From Papilionanthe hookeriana x Papilionanthe teres (taxonomy: Eukaryota > Streptophyta > Magnoliopsida > Asparagales > Orchidaceae): a DNA stretch of 64,000 nt. Below are positions 11,754-22,215 of this stretch, in pieces. How positions within the stretch are numbered: position 1 is the stretch's first letter; each line of letters begins with the position of its first letter. The DNA lies in assembly GCA_022702705.1 (NCBI GenBank), contig CM040428.1, positions 59,190,155 to 59,254,154 on the forward strand, written 5' to 3'. Made by a program: the position numbers and the translations under genes. The notes beneath the pieces were generated by a model. That model ran no database searches, was not told the DNA's origin, and was given only the letters and a program-made list of their open reading frames with translations.

Positions 11754-13632
11754 GGAAAGAGGCCGTGAGCCGATCGTATCGAATTAAAAGAAGGGTACAA
11801 AACAAGTGGTATGAGAGGGCCCAAAAACAATTGAGCACACCTCATAAAAACCAAAATGTACAATAAAAGAAAATTAGCAACTAAAGAAGACGGGGTCGCC
11901 AAAGCTTCCCTCCGCCCTGCAGTTTTGTAAGCACAATTAGAAATCACATCGTCGAAGAGCTTCCCCGTTACTGGGGAAACCAAACTATCATCCATATGTT
12001 CCCAGGGGGATAGGGCCCCCGCTTTCTTCTTCCTCCGTGAGGTATACACTTGCCATTTCTCTTCGATGGACCCGTAGATACGGTTCGAAATGGGAAAAGA
12101 CCATGTCTTGTGATAGGTTTCATTGCTCGAGGTCAGTCTGTCCCAAGATCGGGTTGAACAACCAAGCTAGCGATAGCTCTACCCGAGTAGTCGTATGCGC
12201 CTTTTCCGTCAACATTATATGATTGTTAGTTTCTTCCTCATCTTCGGTCGTATCGTGGTGGGGAGTACGCTCTCACTCGCAGTAGTGGGTACCTGATATG
12301 GAAGTGTGGCTGCTTCAGTAGAATAAGGCAGAGCGATAACCTCATCCTGTCTATCGATGGGAACTACCTGGTGCACCTCCACAGGTCGAGCCATCTCAAC
12401 CTGATCTGCAACATTAATGGGTATCTCCGGCGGGGAGGGAGGCGCGACTTCCGACGCAGAAATGTGCGGTCCATTAGTATTTGCACGTGGAGGTTTGAGG
12501 TTCGGATGCAAATGGTAACACTGATAGTGGGAGTGCCCAAACATACGACAGTGAGTACAATACAGAGGTACTTGTTCTAATTCTGCTGGTTGTCAGAATC
12601 CTTGATGTTGTGTGCCAATTCAGAACTCTCTCGGAAAAGGTAGCGTGATGTCCCGTTCAATCAGTATTCTAGCCTCAGAAGGTCGAGTCAGATGTTCTGT
12701 GGGCGGGTCGGTTTGAAGTCGTGTGCCATAGACCTTTGCAAAGGTAAATTGAAGCTCTTGATCGTAGAGGTGTAGTTGTAGATCTGGGAAGCGCAATCAG
12801 ACGGGGATGATGGGAGGCTCAGAGCGATGATCAAAATCCATCGTCCATTTCGGCAGCCTTCGTGCACCCGATCGTATGCGAAGTGTTCGTCGCAGCAAAC
12901 ACTGGGTGTAATCACGCGTCATCCGTCGAGTTGATGATGAACGTGCCGACCATCCGGTCTTCCGATTTTCCGGCTTCCGATCGAGCTTCATCCGCTCAAA
13001 TTCCTTACGAATTAGTTCGAGTTTAGGGTTACCGTAGAGGAATTTACCTACTAGGAACAAACGGCAGGGTGCAGCTAGGATGTATATCTCTTTCTCAGTA
13101 AGAAAGATGGCAGGTTTTCCGTCTTTACGTGATGCTCTTTTGAGGAATCCTATTTCGACTCCTTGCGTGAATGCATCGTGAAATCTTTGCGGGAACATGT
13201 TGGACCGTGCAGAAATCTTTGTCGGGTTTATCGCCGGCGAGGGCGGCGGCGTAAGATCGACCCGAAGCCATGTCGGAGACTGCGCAAGTCCCGCTGTTGC
13301 AGGATCGCACAGATTTGCAACCCGCAGGCACGGGAGACGCCGAACAGCAGAGACGAGCGTAACAGCTTCGACGCCCGACGAAAAATGCGACCGAATGTCG
13401 CGAGCCGAGCGACGAGGAAGCCCGCAGGCACAGGAGATGCCGAACAGCGTCGACGCCAGACGAATATCGCGACAGAATGCCGCGAGCCGAGCGGCGACAG
13501 CAGGAGAGACGAAGGAGACGACGCTCAACAGAGGGGGAGCGAGGCCGTAGCTACAGATTCGAGGTGTACCGCGTACGCTAGGATTCGCCATGAGGCGAAA
13601 CCCTAGCAGAGCGGAGGGGGAGACGGCGCTCC
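11753..13632 (-). mobile_element. DUF4283-family ORF1-only element, copy A1 (best preserved)
   Basis: A minus-strand element of about 1.9 kb. The 5' leader GCTAGGGTTTCGCCTC is followed by ATG 13591. Upstream is (CA)n(TA)n at 13633-13755; downstream the 3' end ctcacggcctctttcccga meets (TA)n at 11752. It keeps the longest single reading frame of the family. No reverse transcriptase domain, poly(A) tail or target-site duplication outside the TA tracts can be recognised. Confidence 0.7.
12215..13591 (-). pseudogene. DUF4283/zinc-knuckle ORF1-like pseudogene (copy A1)
   Basis: From ATG 13591 (MANPSVRGT) one frame runs to 12215. DUF4283 lies at about residues 110-264 (FPQRFHDAFTQGVEIGF, LVGKFLYGNPK, KWTMDFDH), with a short locally shifted segment near 12980-12870. 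The knuckle CTHCRMFGHSHYQC (CX2CX4HX4C) is intact at about 12557-12516. Three in-frame TGA codons at 12797-12799, 12620-12622 and 12593-12595 all fall where the family has Trp. A terminal VYTSRRKKKAG motif near 12050 is now in another frame. A nucleic-acid-binding role is known for the family; this copy is inactivated. Confidence 0.7.
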
Positions 13633-13790
<158 letters not shown>

Positions 13791-13895
13791 ACCTTATGTG
13801 CTTAAGAATTCCATTCCGCACATAGGCGGGATCGGGCGCTTGACCGCTTGGGTCTTACAAACTCTGTCAACCAAAGAGTCACAGTAGGTGGCACA
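13791..13895 (-). other. Possible degenerate SINE fragment
   Basis: A unique block of about 100 bp between microsatellites. On the minus strand it holds an A-box-like gactctttggttg and a poor B-box-like ggtcaagcgcccgatcccg. Size, placement and neighbours resemble the clearer SINEs, but the promoter boxes are not convincing. Confidence 0.25.
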
Positions 13896-13964
13896 CACAC
13901 ACATATATATATGTACATATTTTTATATATCTACGTGCACACACGTGTGTGAGTCTGTCTGTGT

Positions 13965-14160
13965 GTGTATTTTTTTTAAAAGGAAATCGATATTTAGCAG
14001 GCGGCTCAATATCGGTTTCCACAGTGACTTAGCCCCATGATGAGAGCTCGTGCCATGTGCTTAAACAGACCGATCCCCCTCGCGCCACATTTGGGAATCG
14101 AACCCCTGACCTGAGGGGTCTTACAGTAGCCCCGCCACCATTAGGCCAAGAACTCAACAC
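13965..14160 (-). mobile_element. tRNA-derived SINE (c)
   Basis: Minus-strand SINE. A box TGGCCTAATGG is at 14148-14138 and a perfect B box GGTTCGATTCC at 14104-14094. The body runs to about 13980 and ends ccttttaaaaaaaa, an A-rich tail. It lies between a TG-rich simple repeat and the large palindrome at 14167. A functional tRNA is excluded because the sequence after the B box does not return to an acceptor stem. Confidence 0.65.
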
Positions 14161-14166
14161 ATATAT

Positions 14167-14224
14167 GCCATAATAATAATTCACTCTCTCTCTCTCTCTC
14201 TCTCCATATATATATATATATATA

Positions 14225-14265
<41 letters not shown>

Positions 14266-14278
14266 TTATTATTATGGC
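14167..14278. repeat. Large perfect-arm palindrome built on (CT)n-(TA)n-(GA)n
   Basis: The left arm gccataataataattcac followed by a CT run is mirrored by a GA run followed by gtgaattattattatggc, with TA repeats in the centre. The unique 18-bp arm ends are exact reverse complements; the GA run is longer than the CT run. It can form a hairpin of about 45 bp or more. No coding potential is seen. Confidence 0.9.
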
Positions 14279-14399
14279 TTTTGGGGTTTTTCTTTTTATG
14301 TAAATATGCCAATTTGTTTTGTTTCAAAAATAAATTCAATGCATCGATTAGCTGTTTAATTTATTTATTTATTTGTTGACATTTTTATATATTTGATCA

Positions 14400-14650
14400 G
14401 ATAAAGATAATTTGGCCCGGTTTGTCTCATTACCAATTCTGAAGACCAGAGGTCACGCAATGATCAACGTTTATGAGTTTAAACTAGGGCTATTCTACTA
14501 ATAACAGCCTTTATGATAAGTTAGTCTGGTTTGGCCAATTCTGACAACCCAGATATAACACAATGATCAAAATTTAAGAGTTTTTTTTTTAGATTTTTTT
14601 ATTTTAAATTTTAGGAGTTTAAAGTTGCACTATTCTACTAATAATAGGTT
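14400..14650. repeat. Imperfect tandem duplication of about 110 bp in intronic sequence
   Basis: Two diverged units share ggtttg..., ccaattctga, acgcaatgatcaa/acacaatgatcaa and ctattctactaataa. They span about 14410-14515 and 14525-14650, and the second contains a T-rich insertion. This is AT-rich sequence upstream of exonuclease exon 14817; no exon is visible in 14280-14790. Confidence 0.5.
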
Positions 14651-14816
14651 TGGCTATTCAGTGATGCTATGGCTTTTGATGATCTATATATATTCTTTTA
14701 CATGTGCATGGAGTGCAATCCTTATTGTGTATGTTCTCTCTGTGTAATGTTTTTGTCTCCTTTTGTTACATTATATGTTGCTGTAGACGGTTTCCATTTA
14801 TAGTACTGTTCTTCAG

Positions 14817-14940
14817 GAGCTCCAATGTAGTGACTGGTCTTCTCGTCCCCTTACTGAAGGGCAAATAGCATATGCTGCAGCAGACGCATATTACTTGCTC
14901 GAAATGTTTGCTGTATTTGAGCAGAAGTTTCTGACCGAAG
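14817..14940 (+). CDS. Mut7-like DEDDy 3'-5' exonuclease, exon encoding motif Exo III
   Basis: This exon gives ELQCSDWSSRPLTEG..., then YAAADAYYLL, the Exo III signature Y-x3-D of DEDDy exonucleases (RNase D/WRN/Mut-7 fold), then a short helix ending KFLTE. The acceptor is chosen as ttcttcag at 14816; an alternative at 14802 (tttatag) would add a few residues. The donor is G|GT after 14940, phase 1, and joins in frame to the exon at 19777. The upstream exons with Exo I (DxE) and Exo II are not visible in the preceding TE cluster. The predicted role is 3' trimming of RNA or DNA; the substrate is unknown. Confidence 0.8.
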
Positions 14941-15020
14941 GTTCATACTCGTAATTCCTCAATCCTTCTCTGCTAACTGTGCATGCTTTTAAGTTTTTAC
15001 ATATTTGGAAGCTGATTTAA
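14941..15020 (+). other. Start of exonuclease intron 1
   Basis: Donor GTTCATACTC follows the Exo III exon. Intron 1 spans 14941-19776 (4,836 bp) and contains a MITE and a truncated gypsy element. The acceptor is aaatctcag at 19776. Confidence 0.75.
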
Positions 15021-15369
15021 GGGCTGTTTGGTAGCCGGTTTTAAGCAGGATTTATACAGGATTTATGTTAAATCCTACCAAACAGCAAAAAACACAGGTA
15101 AATCCTACAGATTAATCACGTTTTTCCTTAAATATGGGATCTACTAAATCCCATTGGCAGAGGGATAAGGGATTTTATGAGATTTGAAGAAAGCTAAAAG
15201 CTGGGAGAAATTAAATCCTATTAAAATTGCGAAATAATTTCTTCGGATCTATTAGAATTTACTTATTAACAAACGAAACAGTTTTGAGGATTTAACTGTT
15301 TCAAGCCTGTATTTACAGGATTTACTCAAACCTATTTAAACTAAATCCTACTTGCAACCAAAAAATCCC
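15021..15369. mobile_element. MITE-like element in intron 1
   Basis: A 349-bp AT-rich block with related ends. The left end is gggctgtttggtagccgg; the right end, reverse-complemented, is gggattttttggttgcaag. Both are followed by a TAGGATTTA/CAGGATTTA motif. The body is full of short inverted copies of aaatcct/aggattt. No coding capacity and no clean target duplication are found, so the superfamily stays open (PIF/Harbinger- or hAT-like ends). Confidence 0.5.
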
Positions 15370-15577
15370 TTTCTTTTGATTATTTGCAATTATTTAAATT
15401 TCTATTAGGGCATTATTATTTATTCTTTCACAACTTCATACGCACGCACATTCTGACAGTGAATTGTGTTGAAATATTGTCTTTATAGTTATTATTCCAA
15501 TCCGCATCCCAGCTTTAAGCATTTTAATAAATAGAAACAACCATGGGTGGGACAACTAGTTTTGTTTTGTCACCAAT

Positions 15578-16364
15578 TGATACCGTAGGTAACCCAACTT
15601 GCAACGGAAAACACAATGGTATTGCTAAAATTTAAAGACGGTTACGCGTAGGAATAAAATAGCACAAAGGGTAAACAACCCCCTAGGGTGAGGACGAGAG
15701 GGGTGAAATCTAGCTGGACAGCAGATGGGATGGTGAGGAGGGGGAGTGGCGTCAGTAGCAGGGGCTGTTGGAAGGCTGGCGGTAGCAACAGGAGATGCTG
15801 GAGGGGATTACAACAATAATAAGAGAGGATGGAATTGTTTGTGACTGCTACATGGAAATCTGGCGAGGATGGTGGTAGCAGCAAGACAAGATGGGGAGGG
15901 TTGAGGCAGCCGTAGGATGATCTGAAGAGGATGGCGACGACGATAGGATTGGGTTGTTGTGTGGGGGGGGGGGGGGGGGGTCTTTAGTAACAACTGGCGA
16001 GAGGCGAGATCTGGCGGCAAGGAAACAAGATAATCAATGCGTGTGGGTGGAAAGATAGCGAGTAGGAGAGGATGGGTGCGGGAATAAGAGGAGGGGAATC
16101 ATCAACTTGAAGCGGGATATAAACAGAGCACCACCTGTCCTCGGATACAGCCCTAACTTGGGAGAAATGTTGATGATAGAAAATCTGAGACCAAAAACTG
16201 AAAATCCTAATAAAAAAATATAGAATATATATAGCCATAGATAATTAGAGGGGGGAAGTCCCCTCCCCTTGGGCGAGAATTCTATGCAATGCAAGGGACC
16301 AGTTGGCTCTTACACTCAAAGTTTGAACCGACTCAACTCATCCCCATTGGTTCAACCCTATGCA
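15578..16364 (-). repeat. 3' LTR of the intron-1 gypsy fragment
   Basis: About 787 bp on the minus strand, starting TGCATAGGGTTGAACC at 16364 and ending ggtatca at 15578. The motif agggctgtatccgaggacag with ggtggtgctctg is shared with the LTRs at 57937 and 60871. It contains a run of about 20 G on the plus strand at 15962-15980. Confidence 0.65.
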
Positions 16365-16479
16365 CCCCGCGTTAGTCTCTCGTGGTTGGGGAGCTTCGAC
16401 TTCATTTGTTGAGGCTTCTGGTTCATTATGGCACAGAGTCAAATCTATTACATTGAAGGTAGCAGGGATATTACAATCC

Positions 16480-18303
16480 CATGGTAGGTTGATCTTATAG
16501 GCATGTCGTTCATCTTCTTGAGATTCCTGAAAGGTCCGTCTTCTTTGGGCTTGAGTTTGCTAAAAACTCTCACGCGGAACCTTTTTTTTCTTCAACTGAC
16601 CCCTTTTTCCTGGTCTTATTCGTCTATGCTTGGTACTTGCATTTCTGCTCAGTGCTTTTTTTCTCACCTTCTTGTGTACCCATTCCTCAACATCCTTACT
16701 AATCTCTGATGTTGGCAAGAGGTAACAAGTGAAGTGGAGTGAGTGGGTGACACCCACACACAATGTCAAATAGAGTTCGTTCGGTTGTCTTACTCAAAGA
16801 TCTGTTGTAAGCAAACTCGACTTGAGTTAGAGTCAAACCACACTGCTTAATATCCTTTCCCACAAAGCACCTTAGAACATTCCCCAGGCTCGTGTTCACT
16901 ACCACCATCTGACCGTTCGTTTGTGTGAGCTGTTGAACCGAACTGAAGCTAGTGCCTAGCTTCCCTCACGGGGCCCTCCAGAATTAACTCAAAGACTTGA
17001 CATTCACGTCAGAAGTGATGGTATTGGGTATTTCATGCAGTCTCACAATCCCTCTAAAGTACAAGCCTGGGAAATGCGATGCAACTAGCATCCCGACAAG
17101 GTACGAAATGCGTCATTTTTGAGAATTGATCCACCACAACTATCATGGAATCATTGTTCCGCTACCCACATCAAAATCCATGCTAACATCTACCCACAAT
17201 GTCTCAGGGACTAGTAATGGGGTGTATAGTCAGCATCACGACCCCTGGTTTTGGCCATATGACAAATCCGACATTTCCTGACTTGTTGCTCCTCATCTCT
17301 CCTCAATGGTGCCAAAAATTGTTTTCTCACTAATGCGAGAATTCCTGCAAGTCCTCCACCGTGGCTTTTCTGAACAATGGATTCCCTCAACAAACATCTT
17401 GGATTAAATAACTTACTCTGGTAGAATATGTATCCATCAACTCGGTAGTGCTGCTCGGTAGGCTTCTTCTGACATTGCTCCTAGAATTCTCGAAATCTTT
17501 GTTTGTCTTTTACAGTTCCTTCACCTCTCAAAGCCCACGACTTAAGCCTACTTCACAGTGATCTGCAAGTGACGACAACCCAATGGCTTTGCTTTGTGCT
17601 TAAGCACGAAGTGGAAGGACTCTATGAACTCCACCCAAGATGCGTGTCGACTCTTCAGTTTGTCTTGGTCGTTTAAGAATTTCAAAGCCTATTGATTCGT
17701 GAACAATGTGAACTTGCTTGTTAGTAGGTAATGACTCCATTGATCAAGAGCTCTTACAATAACATAGAATTCCTTCCTGGACTCATTCAACTTTTTACCG
17801 AAGAAGGCTATGAGGTGGTCTCCCTGGCTCAGCAATTCTTCTATCTCCACGTTGGATGCATCACACTCCACCTCGAATAGCTAATTGAAATCCGGTAATG
17901 CCAAACTTGATGCCCGAGTCACTTTCTCCTTCAATGTGTTGAAATTGGTCCAAGCTGCATCCGTTCAATGAAATTTCTCCTTTCAAAAGCTGTGTCGGGG
18001 GAGCGGTGATGGTTCTGAAGCTCATGATGAATCTCCTATAGAATGATGCTAGTCCCAAAAATTGCCTCCACTCGGTGGACGACTGCGGTGCGTTCTAGCT
18101 CAAAATGGCTTCGATCTTCGTAGGATCCATTCGAATGCTTGCACTGGACACAATATAACCCTAAAAGAATACATGTGCTGTCAGAAGGTGACACTTCTTT
18201 GGATGGGTGCATAACTTCCTTGATTGCAAAATCTTGAAGACTGCCGTCAGGTGCTATAAGTGCTCCTCCTTAGATCTATTGTAGACTAGAGTGTCATCAA
18301 ATT
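16480..18303 (-). pseudogene. Ty3/gypsy pol pseudogene (RT-RNase H-integrase)
   Basis: Read on the minus strand. RT: FDDTLVYNRSKEEHL at about 18300-18255 and GLASFYRRFI at 18058. RNase H: ECDASNVEIEELLSQGDHLI at 17870. Integrase zinc region: HGGGLAG... and CRICHMAKT at 17393-17211. Integrase core end: EFAYNRSLSKTTERTLFDIV near 16800. Several stops and frameshifts separate the pieces, so no polyprotein can be made. These domains are standard for Ty3/gypsy pol. Confidence 0.75.
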
Positions 18304-19776
18304 ATTCCTAATGTGGGCCCAAAACACCTAATTAATCAATCTTATGAACTTACTCGGCGCATTAGACTGTTCACATGCACGACTGTCTATGTGCTGGGCG
18401 CATTATTACTTTTGAGCTATCTTTAGATAACTCAGTATGTCGCTTTAATATTATTTTTAGGCAAAGATGTATAAGAGGCGAGAACAACAATAAAAAATGT
18501 ACAAATTTATTAATTTCTCTCTTTAATGGCTCTTTCATAAATATTTGAATATTAAACTGTTGGTGATAGAAATATAATAACAGAGAATTTATTTTCACCG
18601 TTCGACCATCTGTTCTTGTCTTGGTTAATTCTAAGTCCTGGGCTGGGTCGATATGGAATGGAGTAGGCATCATCAAGGTTTATGGGTGTAAGTTTGGTTT
18701 GAATGCCAGTTTAAATGCTTGATAAGTGGATGGTACTCTCTTTAAATATATGTGGAATGATGTCCCACTGTCGATATGAGAGTGGACTGCCATGATATTC
18801 CCAACACGGTTTTCAGTGGAAGAGGGGTATTGATTTATTGTTTGCTTTTTCATGATTATGCAATGAAGTTCATTTTTTGAGTTGGATTACTCATGAATTA
18901 TTAGTGGTTTATAGACGATGTTGAAGTGTGTGTCAGATGTATGAGCCTGTGTCTAGATTGAGCTCTTAAGGGAGAATTGATGCTTTAATTGTTGAATAGG
19001 GAGCTGTGTAGAGGTTTTGATCCATTAGCGTCCCTGTTTCGTGTAGAGGATTTAGAAGCGGGGCATTGTTTGCAATGATGATTTTGTTAGGACAAGTGGA
19101 ATTTCCATCACGGAAGCCTTCAAAATTGTTGGCTTGAAAGATTTTTTGTAATTGAGATCACTGTAGGGGAGAATTATCAGCAGTCAGGTGGGTGTGAACA
19201 TTATTTTTAATGTTTTTCTTTAGAAATTTCAGGGATGTAGTATATGCTGGGTATGCTGGACTGTCCTGGGGAATCATTGGCAAAGGAAGAGGCCTATTTA
19301 TTCATTGAGAAGAGGCCGTTTAGCTGTTAAGCAGCTGCTTTGATACCATGATGAATAGGTGAGTTACTAATGCAGAGCCTGGGAAGTACAAAATAAGGAA
19401 GTAGGAGGTACTCAAGGTAGTGAATCTATTCCATTACGTAATCACACTACAGTAACAAGAGCATCACACATGTGTATGTAGTCTACAATTTTCTTCTAGA
19501 GTATGCTGTAAGTTTGGGATGAACTGAGGTGTTTGCAGTTAGACGGTCTAGATTGTGTACCAGAGATGGTGGCTGTTTGCTTAGTAGTGGATGTTATTGT
19601 TTGTTGGGATCCTTATTTGTATTGTGGTTGCCCTTGAGAAAGAAAACTCCTATGATTTGCATACTTAGCTGCCGCATGTTCATTTCTGCCATTTTAACTT
19701 TCTCTCTCTAGTTCAAAACTATTATTATGGTTTATTTACCTGATTATTTTTCCCTTTATGTACCGTGAAATCTCAG
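18304..19776. other. AT-rich remainder of intron 1
   Basis: About 1.5 kb with no recognisable gene or repeat structure. Short frames here have no domain and no splice support. It ends at the acceptor tgaaatctcag (19776). Confidence 0.5.
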
Positions 19777-20213
19777 AAACAGGATTATACAAACTGACGG
19801 AATTGAGTTATCCTAGAACTGGTGGGCTGAAGGAATTGTTTACGGATTTTAGTGCAAGCAAGAATGTTGTGCGGACAAAGTACTGCAGCGCATCTGATAT
19901 GATCAAAGCTTGTTATCCAATAATTAATTTTTTAGGCGATGCTTCAATGGGATCTAGCTCACAGCCTGTTTGTGAAGCTAGCTATCTTCTAGATAAGCAA
20001 ATCTTAGACATTGTCAAGTTGTATGGTGAAAAAATTTTATTGAAAGAAGCAGACCGACAACCTAGGGTTTCGAGGAGAAAAAGAGTACGACAATCATCCG
20101 GAAATGCAAAGAGGATTGAGCAATTTGGAATTAATAATAACTGGCAGGGCGGCTTGCCATGGGATCCTTCTTTTGGTGGTGATGGCTACTCAAAGTTCCT
20201 TTGTGATGTTATG
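19777..20213 (+). CDS. Mut7-like exonuclease, central exon
   Basis: 437 nt. With the G carried from the previous exon it opens E-TGLYKLTELSYPRTGGL and runs to PWDPSFGGDGYSKFLCDVM. The first part is the linker after the exonuclease fold. A basic stretch RRKRVRQSSGNAKR, possibly a nuclear signal, follows. The end (FLCDVM) opens the Mut7-C PIN-like domain, whose first strand carries the conserved Asp. Acceptor CAG at 19776 and donor ATG|GTAGGG at 20213, phase 0. The frame stays open past the donor only by chance. Confidence 0.85.
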
Positions 20214-20559
20214 GTAGGGGATATCACATCTATTTTGCTTTCACGATAGCATATGGTAGTTCCTGCTTGCATTGATTTCATAATAGAAATTTTATACTGC
20301 AATTATTTTTTATTTTTTATTTTTCTGTTTTTCAATTGATTTAATTTTTTTTTTAATTGAAAGTTGTTCCATGGTCTCTTAAGGCTTGTAAACAATGGTT
20401 CGTTCTATTGATTATGCACCTTTACCTTTTTGAAGCAAATATAAACATGTTTCTTTTCATTTCTTTTTGCTCTTTCTTTTGATTAATGGTTTTAATCTGA
20501 TCCATCCATGATTGAATACTCACGAACATAACGTTGAAATTTCATCACTAGCACCATCA
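20214..20559. other. Intron 2, proximal part
   Basis: AT-rich sequence after donor GTAGGGG. Intron 2 spans 20214-22749 (2,536 bp). No feature is seen in this first 350 bp. Confidence 0.6.
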
Positions 20560-20853
20560 CTTCTAAAACAATAGTGAACTCTTATTAGTTTAAAAATAGG
20601 GTTACAACACGACACAAACAGGAAAGGGGCATACAATAACAATCCAATCCCTGATTAGGACCAGAAGTAGAAGATCAGAGGGCGGTGATGGTGCCGACAA
20701 GGTGACAAGGTGACAAGGGGGAAAGGGGGAAGGTTTGAAAGCTGTAGGTAGTTTGAAAGGCTGGGGAAGGTGGGGGGATGGTGGTGGTGGGGGGGGGGGG
20801 TGGCGGCAAGGATGGACAACAGGAAATTGGAGTTTGGACAGTAGGTTTGGCGA

Positions 20854-21267
20854 TAGGGGTGTAAACGAGCCGAACACGAGCGAGCCCAGGCTGGCTCATG
20901 TTAGGCTCGTTTATATTTCGAGCCCAAAAATTGTGTTTGTGTTCGGCTCGTTTTCTTAGCGAGCCGAACACGAGCTGTTCACGAACAAAGAGTCGTTTGA
21001 CCCCTAATCACGTAACCATAAGATGTTAAGGGTTGGAGTAAGATTTAAGAATTATTATTTATATTAAAACATGATTTGAATCTAATTTAATATATATATA
21101 ATTGAGAAATAATATTTCGAGCCAAAACGAGCCGAACACGAACGAACAAATCTTTGTTCGTGTTCGGCGTGTTAAAGCTTGTTAACTTAGCGAACGAGCC
21201 AAACACGAGCTTCTTAACGAGCCGAACACGAGCTGCTCGCAAACAATGAGCCGTTTTGACAGCCCTA
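20854..21267. mobile_element. hAT-type MITE with perfect 8-bp target duplication
   Basis: 414 bp. TIR left TAGGGGTGTAAACGAGCC; right, reverse-complemented, TAGGGCTGTCAAAACGGCTC. Both are followed by further inverted GAGCCGAACACGAGC copies. It is flanked on both sides by TTTGGCGA (20846-20853 and 21268-21275). The second copy of the surrounding LTR unit has a single TTTGGCGA at 21775-21782 and no insert. An 8-bp duplication and TAGGG-type ends are typical of hAT elements. Non-coding. Confidence 0.9.
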
Positions 21268-22215
21268 TTTGGCGACTAGACAGCAGGTTTCCAGGCTCGA
21301 CAGGCTTGGAGGGTTTTGACAGCAGGTTGGACAGTTGGATGGTGGGCTGGAGGCGGTTGGGGAAATCTTGGAGTGGCCGACGGCTAAGGGGAGTGAAAGA
21401 GACTGGTTAGGGAAGATAAAAGAGGAGGATACATCACCACCTCGGAGTAGGATACAGCCGGGGCACCACCTCCTCCTTGGATGCAGCCCTACAAAAGGTA
21501 AGAAAACTTCACCCTGGAAATCTAAAAAGCAAACACATCAAAAACGGAACCCTACAATCAGAAAATAACAATTTATAGGCTCTCCATTGACTAAGAAAAG
21601 GAAAGAAATAAAGAAGGATATTCTCACAGAAAAGGGAGAGGTGGGGAGGCAAGAAAGATCGAGAAGTATCCATTAAGATACTTCCCATACAAAGAAGAAA
21701 CAGAAAAGGGGTGGGGGAGGGGGGGGTGGTGGCGGCAAGGCTGGACAACAGGAAATTGGAGTTTGGACAGTAGGTTTGGCGACTAGACAGCAGGTTTCCA
21801 GGCTCGACAGGCTTGGAGGGTTTGGACAGCAGGTTGGACGGTTGGAAAGTGGGCTGGAGGCGGTTGGGGAAATCTTGGAGTGGCCGACGGCTAAGGGGAG
21901 TGAAAGAGACTGGTTAGGGAAGATAAAAGGGGAGGATACATCACCACCTCGGAGTAGGATACAGCCGGGGCACCACCTCCTCCTTGGATGCAGCCCTACA
22001 AAAGGTAAGAAAACTTCATCCTGGAAATCTAAAAAGCAAACACATCAAAAACGGAACCCTACAATCAGAAAATAACAATTTATAGGCTTTCCATTGACTA
22101 AGAAAAGGAAAGAAATAAAGAAGGATATTCTCACAGAAAAGGGAGAGGTGGGGAGGCAAGAAAGATCGAGAAATATCCATTAAGATACTTCCCATACGAA
22201 GAAGAAACATAAAAG
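21268..22215. repeat. Tandem duplication of about 510 bp inside the intron-2 LTR
   Basis: The segments 21276-21685 and 21783-22205 match almost base for base (gactagacagcaggtttcc through aagatcgagaaatatcc). The joint lies in a G-rich stretch near 21710-21735. The first unit carries the hAT MITE and the second does not. Confidence 0.85.

Larger units (their letters stand above)
15578..18303 (-). mobile_element. Truncated Ty3/gypsy (chromovirus-like) retrotransposon in intron 1
   Basis: A minus-strand fragment with the order reverse transcriptase 3' part, RNase H, integrase, 3' LTR. The 5' half (5' LTR, gag, protease, start of RT) is missing: the break falls at about 18303, just before the catalytic DD of RT. 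It is the same family as the element at 57937-61686; the sequence just before the LTR (gaagtcgaagct...ccccaacc) is shared between them. The insertion is opposite to the host gene. Confidence 0.75.

Noticed and set aside
15018..15372. Clean TAA or TTA target duplication for the intron-1 MITE
   Set aside because: Left flank taa, right flank ttt; not a match, so the superfamily is left open.
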